Positions 9,013-17,775 of a stretch of 64,000 bases of DNA are shown one piece after another (position 1 is the stretch's first letter; each line of letters opens with the position of its first letter). This stretch comes from CBDCUQ01 sp965222835 (GTDB taxonomy: Bacteria; Pseudomonadota; Alphaproteobacteria; Rhizobiales; Hyphomicrobiaceae): the NCBI GenBank assembly GCA_965222835.1, contig CBDCUQ010000001.1:124001-188000 (forward strand), written 5' to 3'. The position numbers and the translations under genes were made by a program. The notes beneath the pieces are model-generated. The model did not search any database, was not told where the DNA came from, and saw only the letters and a list, made by a program, of their open reading frames with translations.

Positions 9013-9176
9013 AGCAAACGCGCACGCCCAAACCGCCATCCAAACAACGCACGTAGCTCGCATAAATCAATGACATGGCACCTCCCACACGCGGCCCGAA
9101 GATGCGCGGGAGAACCCTTGCGCGGGACCGCCGCGCGGGCTAAAAGGCCCGCCTGCCTTCAGGCACCACAGCTTCC

Positions 9177-9266
9177 GGAGAGGTGGCAGAGTGGTCGATC
9201 GCGCCGCACTCGAAATGCGGAGTACTCGCAAGGGTACCGGGGGTTCGAATCCCTCCCTCTCCGCCA
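9177..9266 (+). tRNA. tRNA-Ser (CGA anticodon)
   Basis: A 90-nt class II tRNA. The acceptor stem GGAGAGG pairs fully with CCTCTCC, the discriminator is G and the CCA is encoded. The anticodon arm is CCGCA, loop CTCGAAA, then TGCGG, giving anticodon CGA for the UCG serine codon. The long variable arm and the TTCGAAT T-loop are typical of tRNA-Ser. I looked for a repeated 3' end that would mark an integrated element nearby and saw none. Confidence 0.97.
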
Positions 9267-9314
9267 TATGCCATTGATCCAAGCACGAGACGCCGGCGTG
9301 GTTCCGGGAAGACG

Positions 9315-10700
9315 CTAATTCACCAGCCTGACGCGCTTCATAATATCAACGTCAACCGGCACCGGCACATCCGTGTCGCTATAGTCCGTATTCAAGACGA
9401 GGTGCGGCCCCGCATAGAGGGCTAATCGCCGAGCGACAATGGCCGTATAGGCCGATTGGTCTGCAATCGGGCGATCCGCGTCGACAACCAGCGTTCCACC
9501 AGGAAGATAGATCGTCCCCGTCAGTTCTCGTGCATCATCGCTGAGAATACTAAAGAGGCGCGCATCCCGAGCGGCCGGATCTTCAAAGAAAAGAAGTCCC
9601 GCAAGCAATCCATCGGCCGGCGCGCTAAGAGAGATCGACGAACTGGAATCGAAATAAAGCGTCGCATCGTCACCGCTAAAGAAGAACCCGACACCTGCCC
9701 CAGAAAGACGCGCGTTCTCCGATACGTACAATGGTCCATCTTTGATGACGTACACACCGGGTTCGAGCACAACAGTCTTTTCGCCCCCAATAAGTAGGCC
9801 ACCACAATAAACGCCAGGACTGAGGACAACCGCATTTGGGTCTTCCGGTTCTTCTGATTTGTCCGGCTCAACATTAGCCGTACTCGCTTCCATCATAGCA
9901 TCAGCCGTAAGGGGAGCCGTATCGCCCGCTCTCAATTCTGGTAAAACCTCACCACCCGTCGAGAACATTTGCCCAAGCTGGCTTGTCATGAAGCTCTTTT
10001 CCATGCCGATGGCTTTGTCGTTCTCATCGCAGAAGCCCACATCTGGCAGCGGACGCCCAGCCAAAGGATCCTCCAAGACCGGACAATCTGTCGTAAGTTC
10101 CGGCCGGATATCACCCGAGCCACCCCCCGCAGAACACACCATGCCGGCTTCCAACCGCCCGCCTGTATCGACCGTTATGCTATTGGAGCGTGTCGAGTTC
10201 GAGTAAACCAAACAGCCATTGCCCGTCAGATGTGCGTTTTGGCGAAGTGTAATCGTCCCAAGGAAAGCATCATCCAGACCAAGGACACAAACCGGCATCG
10301 TGCCATACACCTGGGCAGTCGCCGTTGTCGCTAGTGTGGTGCCCTCGAATGGCGTGTAAAAATAGACCGTGGGCTGCAAAGACATATCAAGCGTTACGCT
10401 GCGAGCGTCGAGGTCGATGGCGACGCTAATCTTCGCGTCAGACACGATCTCCTTCGCATTGGCCTTGACGTAATTAAGAGCAAGCGATTCTATGGCGGCC
10501 TGATCACTTTGTGCCACGGTAATGGCACGCGCGCCAACTAAAGCAGCAGCGTCAGAAACGCTCTGCATCTCTGATTCAATGCTGGCAATCCGCGCAAAAT
10601 CAATCGCCGCTCCAGTTGTTAACATCAGGAACGTAGACATCAACGCGAAGACGATCGCGGTGGCACCAGATTGACACTTTTTGAAGCGGGATTGAATCAT
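9315..10700 (-). CDS. TadG-like pilus/secretion-associated protein
   Basis: A 461-residue protein with a single N-terminal membrane segment (SGATAIVFALMSTFLMLTTGAAIDFARI) typical of TadE/TadG pseudopilin-like proteins. A helical region with SVSDAAALVGARAI follows. The long remainder is rich in beta-type G/V/L repeats (LSPGVYCGGLLIGGEKTVVLEPGVYVIKDGPL), as in TadG-related proteins whose C-terminal domain faces the periplasm. It stands alone, more than 20 kb from the tad operon at 32-42 kb, so it may serve that machine from a distance. The ATG at 10700 precedes a normal basic N-terminus. A TTG 63 bp upstream is an alternative start. Confidence 0.8.
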   Translation of the reverse strand: MIQSRFKKCQSGATAIVFALMSTFLMLTTGAAIDFARIASIESEMQSVSDAAALVGARAITVAQSDQAAIESLALNYVKANAKEIVSDAKISVAIDLDARSVTLDMSLQPTVYFYTPFEGTTLATTATAQVYGTMPVCVLGLDDAFLGTITLRQNAHLTGNGCLVYSNSTRSNSITVDTGGRLEAGMVCSAGGGSGDIRPELTTDCPVLEDPLAGRPLPDVGFCDENDKAIGMEKSFMTSQLGQMFSTGGEVLPELRAGDTAPLTADAMMEASTANVEPDKSEEPEDPNAVVLSPGVYCGGLLIGGEKTVVLEPGVYVIKDGPLYVSENARLSGAGVGFFFSGDDATLYFDSSSSISLSAPADGLLAGLLFFEDPAARDARLFSILSDDARELTGTIYLPGGTLVVDADRPIADQSAYTAIVARRLALYAGPHLVLNTDYSDTDVPVPVDVDIMKRVRLVN

Positions 10701-11306
10701 GCTCCACAACCGCAGTATCTGTCGACTTCTCCTTGCACGACAGAACGTTTTCAGCCCCTCCAACTATACAATTCAACTGTCACAATATCTTTTATCTTCA
10801 TACAGAGCGATAAACAACAATGGCCTGGTTTTGCGGCTAAGAAGCTATATCGCAACTGAACCAAATTCGAACAATTCCCGACACCTTTCAGAAACACATT
10901 CGATTGCGATCGAGTTTATCGCCGAATGCGTGGGAAAACGTAACACGTATTAAGAGATTGTTTGCAATGCTGGTCACCAAGGATGACAGACCAGCTTTGA
11001 TCCAAGAAAAAAGGTGCGCAGAATCTTGCGCGGACTTGCGCCAACCGAATCTGCAAAAAGCACGATGAGAGTAGAGCGCCTGCGCATCCAGCCAATAAAT
11101 GACCGAACATCCATTCCTCTAAGACCGGCGTCGCCAAGAGTGTCTCGTCCAGAAAGCAGGGCACAAAGCTAGAAGCCAGCGCTCTGTTATCGTTCGACGA
11201 TCTGAGAAAAGCGGTCTCTCAACTGCGATACGACGGAACGGGCCGTTATTTTGACAGCAAAACCTTGTATAAACGACAGAGTGGCAATCAAAGGTTCAGT
11301 GTGCAG
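10701..11306. other. 606-bp divergent intergenic region
   Basis: Lies between the divergent TadG-like and NusG-like genes. The first part (10740-10960) is noticeably AT-rich and probably carries promoters. Small open frames on both strands lack ribosome sites and recognisable sequence. I looked for an ops/JUMPstart element of the kind that recruits RfaH-type factors and did not find one. Confidence 0.4.
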
Positions 11307-11888
11307 ATGGCGCGGTCCGACACTCAGCGTGGTAGCGATCAATTATCAATCAAGTCAGTAGCATCGCGAACCGAAGGTGAGCAGGGAAAGCTTGCAACAC
11401 CCATTTGGGCAGTCGTCAACACGCACCCGCACCGCGAAAGCATCGCATTTGAAAATCTTGTCCGGCAAGGCTTCCAGCCATACTGTCCGCTTATTCGCCG
11501 GCGCATCCGCCACGCCCGGCGCAGCCGGGACGTTCTGCGCCCCCTCTTCCCGGGCTACATCTTTGTAGAGGTTGCACCGGATCAACGCTGGCAATCCATT
11601 CAATCGACATTCGGCGTCCGCGCACTCATCCAATCCGGACCAGACATCGCACAGCTTGATGCTAAATTCATCGAAGGACTCAAGGCCCGCGAGATCGACG
11701 GCGCCGTGATCCGCCCCCAAGATCCCTACAAAATCGGAGAGACCGTCAGTTTCACAAGCGGCCCCTTTGCCGGCCTTATCGCACGCATTCTCGAGATAGA
11801 GTCACAAGATCGGATCGTGCTTTTGCTCGATCTGCTGAACCAACCTGTCAAAGTGCAGGCCGCAGCCGATCACATCGAACGGCGCTGA
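11307..11888 (+). CDS. Specialised NusG-like antiterminator (polysaccharide cluster)
   Basis: A 193-residue NusG paralogue. The NGN domain spans about 32-120 (IWAVVNTHPHRESIAFENLVRQGFQPYCPLIRRR, DVLRPLFPGYIFVEV) and a KOW segment lies near 145-170 (YKIGETVSFTSGPFAGL). Such paralogues (RfaH, LoaP, UpxY) bind RNA polymerase and help it read long polysaccharide operons. The housekeeping nusG is normally next to secE and ribosomal genes, which are absent here. Its position at the edge of an EPS locus supports the specialised role. A TTG at 11265 is an alternative start, and the N-terminal 30 residues are poorly conserved in either case. Confidence 0.85.
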   Translation: MARSDTQRGSDQLSIKSVASRTEGEQGKLATPIWAVVNTHPHRESIAFENLVRQGFQPYCPLIRRRIRHARRSRDVLRPLFPGYIFVEVAPDQRWQSIQSTFGVRALIQSGPDIAQLDAKFIEGLKAREIDGAVIRPQDPYKIGETVSFTSGPFAGLIARILEIESQDRIVLLLDLLNQPVKVQAAADHIERR

Positions 11889-11923
11889 GCACTCTACCGT
11901 CAGCCAAAGAAACCACAATCGGA

Positions 11924-13105
11924 TCATTCAGACTTGGCGCCCTGGTAGGCTCCGGCAATCGCAGCATCAATCGTGTCGAGATAGGTCGCAACAACACGTT
12001 TCTCGTCGAAGTCCCGCTCCATCTTGGCGCGCCCCGCCTGTCCCATGGCATCTCGCCGGGCAGCCCCGAGATCGATCATAGCAATCATTTTTGTCGCCAG
12101 GTCTTCGGCACTCCCAGACCGGCAGAGAATCCCGGTTAAACCATCATCGACGGCATCCCGGCACCCCGGCGCATCGGTTGTTATCACCGGCTTGCCCATG
12201 GCTGCGGCCTCTAGCAACGCCCGCGGTGTCCCCTCCCGATAAGAAGGAAGAACAATGCAGTCTGCCGCTGAGATGCGTGGGCGAACATCGTCGGCCACAC
12301 CATGATAGCGAACGACGCCCTCACGAATCCATTTCTCGATATCCGCCCGCTGAACTGCCGTGCGATTCTCGACGTCAAGAAAACCGAGCAGGTCAATTTC
12401 AACGCCGGGCCGTTCACGGCGCACGATACGTGCAGCTTCGACATACTCTCGAATGCCCTTGTCATAGACGAGCCGCGCCGGCAACAGAAAGCGAAACGGT
12501 TGGGACGGCCCGGTGTTGTCGCTCGCTCTGGGCTTGAAGAAGTCGAGGTCAACGCCCGAGCCAGACACAAGACCAGCCTTCCCGTCAGCTACGAGTTCTT
12601 GCGAAAGGAACAGCCGACGGTCATCGTCATTCTGGAAGAAGACACGCCAGGAGCGCCGAAAGGCTTGCCGATAGAGTTTTTGAGCAACCCAAGTCAGCCA
12701 TGTCCGGCCAATGAAGGCGGTCCCCAGTCCCGACACCGTGTTGATGACCGGAATGCCGAACGCCTGAGCGGCAAGCGAGCCGTAGATGTTCGGCTTGATT
12801 GTGTAACCGAGAAAAACGGCCGGGCGCTCCCGCCTAAAGTTCTGCAGATAACGCCAAAACAACAGAAAATCGGCCGCAGGATTGGTGCCTCTTTTGTCCA
12901 TCGATAAGGGGATAAACCGGCAACCCATTTCTTCAAGGCGAGGCACGTATGGATCGGGCGGCGCCAATGCAACCACCTCATGGCCGCGCGCCAGCATCGC
13001 CCGAACGAGGCCGGAGCGAAAATTCGCGATATTCCAAGCCGAATTGACGGAAATGATGATCTTACGTTGTGGAGATCGCACCGGGATAGCCGCCAACTTG
13101 TGCAT
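11924..13105 (-). CDS. Glycosyltransferase family 4 (GT-B fold), PglA-like
   Basis: A 393-residue cytoplasmic or membrane-associated sugar transferase. The N-terminal Rossmann half begins IIISVNSAWNIANFRSGLVRAM. The C-terminal half has LLPARLVYDKGIREYVEA and the E-x7-E motif in PSYREGTPRALLEAAAMGKPV, where the nucleotide sugar binds. It resembles undecaprenyl-linked N-acetylhexosaminyl transferases such as PglA/WbpX, but donor and acceptor are unknown. The frame is open 91 codons further upstream, but that stretch looks non-coding (Cys/Arg-rich). The ATG at 13105 has only a weak ribosome site. It is convergent with the NusG-like gene. Confidence 0.88.
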   Translation of the reverse strand: MHKLAAIPVRSPQRKIIISVNSAWNIANFRSGLVRAMLARGHEVVALAPPDPYVPRLEEMGCRFIPLSMDKRGTNPAADFLLFWRYLQNFRRERPAVFLGYTIKPNIYGSLAAQAFGIPVINTVSGLGTAFIGRTWLTWVAQKLYRQAFRRSWRVFFQNDDDRRLFLSQELVADGKAGLVSGSGVDLDFFKPRASDNTGPSQPFRFLLPARLVYDKGIREYVEAARIVRRERPGVEIDLLGFLDVENRTAVQRADIEKWIREGVVRYHGVADDVRPRISAADCIVLPSYREGTPRALLEAAAMGKPVITTDAPGCRDAVDDGLTGILCRSGSAEDLATKMIAMIDLGAARRDAMGQAGRAKMERDFDEKRVVATYLDTIDAAIAGAYQGAKSE

Positions 13106-13399
13106 GTGAGGACAGGGACCATGGTGACATAATCGGCCCCGCAACCAAGTGCAAATCGGCTTACCCGATCGCCCCGCTTCACAGCCTGGAGTTCTACAGT
13201 TATACGCTCCTCTCACGCACGCAGAAAAGAGGCCCTGCGTGCGGAGAAGAATGACAGATCCGAACTGAATGCGACACCTCTCGTACGACCGGCGTCGAAC
13301 CCCGAGTGTCTTGAGCGGGTCAGAGGAGATGCTCAGCCCAAGAAGAGACGCCTCATCCAACCCGGCAACGCGCAACATACCCTGAGTAAGACGACACCG

Positions 13400-14434
13400 A
13401 TGCCCCTCTACCTCAGCATCTTCGCATTGCTCGCCATAACCGGTCGGCAGGAGAGCGAACGCTTCTCGAAACTTCTATTCACGGCCTGGATACTTTTTCT
13501 CATCGTATTTGTTGGAACGCGCCAGGACGTCGGCTGCGACTTCAACGGATATCTCTATCGCTTTCAATACTACGCATACATATCGGTGGAGCAATCGCTC
13601 CGAGAGCCGGAATTCTTGTTTTCATTGTTGAACCACGCCATTCAGAATCTGGGTCTCAATTACATGTGGCTCAACGTGGCCGCATCCATAATCGTGTTTG
13701 CCGGATTTACGGCCTTCGCCAGCCGCTTCGAGCGTCCCATCCACTTCCTGGCTCTCGCCTTTCCTATTCTGATCGTCCAGCTATCGATGTCGGGCATACG
13801 TCAGGCCATGGCCCTGAGTTTTCTCATGCTCGCGCTCAACGCCTTCAGAGATGGCAAGCGCGTCATGACCTTGATCTTTATTCTCATAGGAAGTCAGTTC
13901 CACACCAGCTGCATCATCTTTCTGCCGCTCATATTCTTGATCGGAAGAATGCCATCGATTTGGACTCTCGCGACTGCCACCGCACTCGCCATACCGCTGT
14001 TGGTGTATTTCGGTGGTGAGCGTTTCGAAGCCTATCAGCAACGCTACTCTGAGGGAGACGTAGAATCCCTAGGAGCAATGTTCAGAGTAGCCTTACTCGT
14101 TATCTCCGCGGCAATCTTCCAAATTTATATCGATCGCTACCAGAAACTCTATCCGCGAGATTTTCCGTTGATGCGATTCTTTTCGATCGCATCACTTGCC
14201 CTCATTCCAATCGTGTTCATCTCTTCAATTGCCGCCCACAGAATTGGGTTCTACATCATGCCATTTCACATCATCATGCTGTTGCGAGCGCCCAACGTGC
14301 TGCAACCCGAGCGGCGTGACACCATACTTGAGATGATGCCCTTCGTTGCCTACGCTTTGTATTTGTTCGTGTGGCTCTCGACGTCGCGCCACGCCAAAAG
14401 CTGCTACATCCCCTACGACAGCTACCTGCTGTAG
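13400..14434 (+). CDS. EpsG family membrane protein (probable Wzy-type polysaccharide polymerase)
   Basis: A 344-residue polytopic inner-membrane protein with about nine or ten hydrophobic segments. It has EpsG hallmarks: GTRQDVGCDFNGYLYRF in the first loop and MSGIRQAMALSFLMLAL near residue 130. EpsG-family proteins are proposed to polymerise repeat units on undecaprenyl diphosphate, complementing the Wzx flippase encoded at 21.7-23.1 kb. It is the only gene in this part of the locus on the plus strand, and ends 3 bp from the convergent deacetylase gene. The start ATG has no strong ribosome site. Confidence 0.85.
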   Translation: MPLYLSIFALLAITGRQESERFSKLLFTAWILFLIVFVGTRQDVGCDFNGYLYRFQYYAYISVEQSLREPEFLFSLLNHAIQNLGLNYMWLNVAASIIVFAGFTAFASRFERPIHFLALAFPILIVQLSMSGIRQAMALSFLMLALNAFRDGKRVMTLIFILIGSQFHTSCIIFLPLIFLIGRMPSIWTLATATALAIPLLVYFGGERFEAYQQRYSEGDVESLGAMFRVALLVISAAIFQIYIDRYQKLYPRDFPLMRFFSIASLALIPIVFISSIAAHRIGFYIMPFHIIMLLRAPNVLQPERRDTILEMMPFVAYALYLFVWLSTSRHAKSCYIPYDSYLL

Positions 14435-14437
14435 ACG

Positions 14438-15418
14438 TCATTCCGCCCGCAACGCAATCGCACCCAGATCTCCCATAGAAAGCGAACGCATCCCAAACGC
14501 TTCCCTCATGTCTCGTAAGCAATCCAGGATACGATCCAGGCCATAGAGATTCTGCTCCATCGCGCGTCCAAAATTATGTGGATGCCACCAGAGGTGATAC
14601 ACGCGACCTTGCTTCGCCGCCATTCTGATCTCGGAAAGAACCTTAGCCAAGTGCAAGTCGTACAAGCCGTACGGCAACGTACTCGCTGGCCTCAAAAAAC
14701 GAGATGCTCTGGCGTTGACGGTTCCATCATCTGATACTTGAGGCGCCGCAAATGTCAGGTCGCCAGCGACGGGTAAAAAGCAATCGGCCAGTCTCATGGC
14801 ACGATTGAGGAATCCATCGTTACTGCGGGGCAACGGACGGTAGACGTATGCCTTAGGCTTCCCGCGCCAGATCGCTATCCCCTGCGCGCGACAAGAGGAA
14901 ATATGCGCGTCACTCATTTGATCACGTGGAAACACAATTGAGCGGATCGCGACGCCGGCCTCCCCGGCAATGCGAAGCGCGGCCGCGAGGTCGGCCTCAA
15001 AGTCTTGGATCACAGGACCCGGCTCCAAACAATAATAATGAGAGAAGGTATGGGTCGCGATCTCCTGACCATCCGTATTGCGAACAAGATCAAGCAGCGA
15101 GCGGCCGAAATGAAGTGGATCCTCCGCTTCATTGCGCCCGATCAGATTCGCGATGTCGAAATAGGGTGACAACGCAGCGTCCAAATACGATGGACGCCGC
15201 TCTGGCGCATAGGCGATCATCTCATCGCGCGTCCGAGCGAACAGCAATCCAACTGTAGCCCAAGTGGCACGGACGCCCGCCCGCTCGAAACGGCTGAGGA
15301 CCTCCGGTATAGCTTTGCGTCCGCCAAGCACCGCATCACCATACGCGTCGCGCGACGTATGATCGCGAACACCCCACATCAGCTCGAAGTCGAGGGATAT
15401 GACGAGCGCGCCGGTCAT
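14438..15418 (-). CDS. Polysaccharide deacetylase (NodB-like) family protein
   Basis: A 326-residue carbohydrate esterase-4-like protein. The catalytic Asp motif is at the very start (ALVISLDFELMWG), the metal-binding H-x3-H is in HTFSHYYC near residue 121, and a late histidine motif is in YHLWWHPHNFG. Such enzymes remove N- or O-acetyl groups from glycans; no signal peptide is seen, so this one may act on a lipid-linked intermediate in the cytoplasm. Its start overlaps the stop of the ATP-grasp gene by 4 bp, implying translational coupling. Confidence 0.88.
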   Translation of the reverse strand: MTGALVISLDFELMWGVRDHTSRDAYGDAVLGGRKAIPEVLSRFERAGVRATWATVGLLFARTRDEMIAYAPERRPSYLDAALSPYFDIANLIGRNEAEDPLHFGRSLLDLVRNTDGQEIATHTFSHYYCLEPGPVIQDFEADLAAALRIAGEAGVAIRSIVFPRDQMSDAHISSCRAQGIAIWRGKPKAYVYRPLPRSNDGFLNRAMRLADCFLPVAGDLTFAAPQVSDDGTVNARASRFLRPASTLPYGLYDLHLAKVLSEIRMAAKQGRVYHLWWHPHNFGRAMEQNLYGLDRILDCLRDMREAFGMRSLSMGDLGAIALRAE

Positions 15419-16623
15419 TGTTGGTCCTTACCGAACAGCCCAAGAACGCGGTCTTTCAGCTTGCGAGCAATACGGCCCGCATCCGCACGCGCGGGGGCCG
15501 GATCGCCCGCATTGTGCACAGCATCGACAATCACAGCCACGGCGCTTGCGGGCCGGACATCTGGAGGAGGTAACGTGAACCCGGGCCGAAACTTGTAGAA
15601 CAGCGACGAATACGCATCCTTCAAACCATACCGCCAAGCAACATCCGTCCGCTGGGCGACCTCACCCACCATCTGCCCGGTTTGTGCAAGATCATGATAC
15701 GCTGCCAGCATGACGCGCTTGCCCGCAGCCGTCGATAAAGAAAACCATAGCGACGGCCTTGGATTGATCTCGATAATCTTCAGCCGCCCGTCACGCGGGT
15801 CCCGCTTAAACTCGGTGGCAACAATCCCGCGATACTTGATCGATCTCAAGAGAGCGACCGATCTCTCCTGAACCTCGGGAAGAACCTCACTTTGCACGAG
15901 CGAAGCAGACCCGAAGCCCGGCGGAAACTGCCGCAGCTTTCGGCACGTAAACGCCTGTCTGGGCTCTCCCTCACGATCGAAATACGCACAGGCCAGCTCA
16001 ATCAGATGTTCTGGTCCCGGAATGATCTCTTGGACGACCACGTCATACCGACCAGCCGGTATCCGTTTGTGTAGAGCCCGCAATTCCGAAGCGTTCCGGA
16101 CAACCCAACCTTTCTTGCCAGACAAGCGGTGCTTGATCTCGTGAACGCGCGCTGGCTTCACCACACAAGGAAACCTGACGTCACGCTGAATATCCCCAAG
16201 CGCCGCACTCGAAACCTCAACCCAGTGTGGCACGTCCACCCCGCGCTCATCACAAAGCGCGTAGAGCTGTGGTTTCGACATAAGCGTCAAAGCAGCGCCA
16301 TCATCGTAAGAGGGTTGAAACGAAAATCGTTCCGCAAGACGCTCTTTATTTTTGAGGACAAGATCGATGTCTTGGTCCGAAGTCGGAATAAGAATGGGCT
16401 TTGCCCCTCCCAACCCGAACCGCTCCTCCAATCGGCGCAAGATGGAGAGGGGATTCGGTTCGACAAAGGAGCCTGTGAGATACCGGGAGGCATTGCCGCA
16501 CTCATATTCACGGCTAACACCCAAGACATCTATCCCAGCTTCGCCGAGCTCACGAACGGCATAAAGGCCCGTCGGCGACAAACCGAGCACGACAGCCGGT
16601 GGAATCCCGCCACCAGCGCTCAT
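15415..16623 (-). CDS. ATP-grasp enzyme (carboxylate-amine ligase-like)
   Basis: A 402-residue ATP-grasp protein. The N-terminal pre-ATP-grasp domain has PAVVLGLSPTGLYAVRELGEAGIDVLGVS. The ATP-binding part includes FPCVVKPARVHEIK and YDVVVQEIIPG, and the metal-binding EINPRPSLWFS lies near residue 293. These enzymes join a carboxylate to an amine via an acyl-phosphate. Paired with a deacetylase that could expose an amine, it could decorate the polysaccharide with an amino acid or other carboxylate; that is inference. It overlaps the glycosyltransferase gene before it and the deacetylase after it by 4 bp each. Confidence 0.85.
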   Translation of the reverse strand: MSAGGGIPPAVVLGLSPTGLYAVRELGEAGIDVLGVSREYECGNASRYLTGSFVEPNPLSILRRLEERFGLGGAKPILIPTSDQDIDLVLKNKERLAERFSFQPSYDDGAALTLMSKPQLYALCDERGVDVPHWVEVSSAALGDIQRDVRFPCVVKPARVHEIKHRLSGKKGWVVRNASELRALHKRIPAGRYDVVVQEIIPGPEHLIELACAYFDREGEPRQAFTCRKLRQFPPGFGSASLVQSEVLPEVQERSVALLRSIKYRGIVATEFKRDPRDGRLKIIEINPRPSLWFSLSTAAGKRVMLAAYHDLAQTGQMVGEVAQRTDVAWRYGLKDAYSSLFYKFRPGFTLPPPDVRPASAVAVIVDAVHNAGDPAPARADAGRIARKLKDRVLGLFGKDQQ

Positions 16624-17744
16624 CGCACGCCTTGCCCCGGACGCGCAGCGAATCCAACCGCGCCGTGCCGCTCATCAAGCAGGCTTCGCAACACACCATG
16701 TATCTTCGCTGCCTGCCGCTCTGGCGAGAACCGCTCTTGAACATCCGCGCGCGCCGCCACGGCTATCGTCTGGCGCAAGTCCGGATTCTCGATGAGCTTG
16801 CCAAGAGCCATTTCCCACTCGGCATCCGACATGCACAGAAATCCAGTCTCTCCATCTCGAACAAGCTCAATGTTGTACCCAATCTTTGTGCACACGGGCG
16901 GAACGCCGGCTGCCATATAGGTCCGCGCTTTACCTCCCGACTTGCCGCGCGCCCAGTCCTCGTTGGGAAGCGGCATAATCCCGATATCGAAACGTCCGAG
17001 CGCCTCAAGCTCGCCGTTGAGCGACCAGTCCGTGTGCGTGACCGGAAGGTCGCCCATATTGAAGTCCCCCCCACCCATAATCTCAAACCGGACGAATGGG
17101 TAGGCGTTCGAAATCCGCCGGAGCACCGCCTCAACTTGCCTTAGATATTTGACCGTCGACGGCGAACCCAGCCAGCCCACAAGCACGCCGCCTTGGTTCG
17201 TATGGGGCGCCCGCAACTTGATCCGGTTCGTGTCTTCCGCAACCTCGATCGTCTCCGCACGCGTGCAGTATTGCCGCGCCACATCCCGTAGCCAGTCATT
17301 CCCCGCAATCACACAATCCGACAGCCAGAAAATGTCAAACGTCTTCTCGGCCGAACGAAAAGACGCGGCCCAGGCATTGTAACGGCTCGGTCGCTCGATA
17401 AAGAGTGCGTCATCGTAGTCGAAAACGAGGATGGCACCACGCGATTTGAGAAAGCGTTCAGCCAATGGAGGGCCGAACGGAAACATCTCGCGCTGCATGT
17501 ATATGACGTCAAAATCCTTATACCGCATAAGCACACGTATGCGACTGAGGCTCGCCTTCAACATGTGCCAAAGCTTCAACCCAGCCCCACCCGCCGCAAA
17601 GCTCCGCTCATACATCGTCTTGTCCATGAAACTCTGGACCCGACAGGTGACACCAAGCTTTTCCAGGTGAGGCACATATTGATAGACGCGATAACGGCTA
17701 CTTGCGCCCTCTATAGGATACCGGGTAAGAAACAGCACGTTCAC
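16620..17744 (-). CDS. Glycosyltransferase (GT-B, family 4-like)
   Basis: About 374 residues. The N-terminus reads NVLFLTRYPIEGASSRYRVYQYV, a form common in EPS transferases. The C-terminal donor domain contains LVGWLGSPSTVKYL, FDIGIMPLPNEDWARGKSGGKARTYMA and GVPPVCTKIGYNIELV, with a conserved Lys-rich loop rather than a classical E-x7-E. There is no ATG near the beginning. GTG codons at 17744, 17774 and 17783 are all in frame, and the last overlaps the end of the upstream gene. I chose the one just before the conserved strand. The upstream extension of the frame is antisense to the preceding gene and is not coding. Confidence 0.82.
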   Translation of the reverse strand: MNVLFLTRYPIEGASSRYRVYQYVPHLEKLGVTCRVQSFMDKTMYERSFAAGGAGLKLWHMLKASLSRIRVLMRYKDFDVIYMQREMFPFGPPLAERFLKSRGAILVFDYDDALFIERPSRYNAWAASFRSAEKTFDIFWLSDCVIAGNDWLRDVARQYCTRAETIEVAEDTNRIKLRAPHTNQGGVLVGWLGSPSTVKYLRQVEAVLRRISNAYPFVRFEIMGGGDFNMGDLPVTHTDWSLNGELEALGRFDIGIMPLPNEDWARGKSGGKARTYMAAGVPPVCTKIGYNIELVRDGETGFLCMSDAEWEMALGKLIENPDLRQTIAVAARADVQERFSPERQAAKIHGVLRSLLDERHGAVGFAARPGQGVR

Positions 17745-17775
17745 GTCTTTAACGCCGCCCGAATCCTCTCGCACA

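Noticed and set aside
9177..9315. tRNA-Ser as integration site of a genomic island
   Set aside because: No second copy of the tRNA 3' end and no integrase gene were seen in the window.
10916..11164. 82-codon minus-strand frame between the TadG-like and NusG-like genes
   Set aside because: No ribosome site, no recognisable motif, and a Cys/Leu-rich mixture typical of non-coding frames.
10701..11306. ops/JUMPstart element for the NusG-like factor
   Set aside because: No sequence close to the known GGCGGTAGC-type core was found in this region or before the flippase gene.
13106..13378. 91-codon upstream extension of the PglA-like glycosyltransferase
   Set aside because: Cys/Arg-rich sequence without similarity to GT4 N-termini; the conserved first strand begins just after the ATG at 13105.
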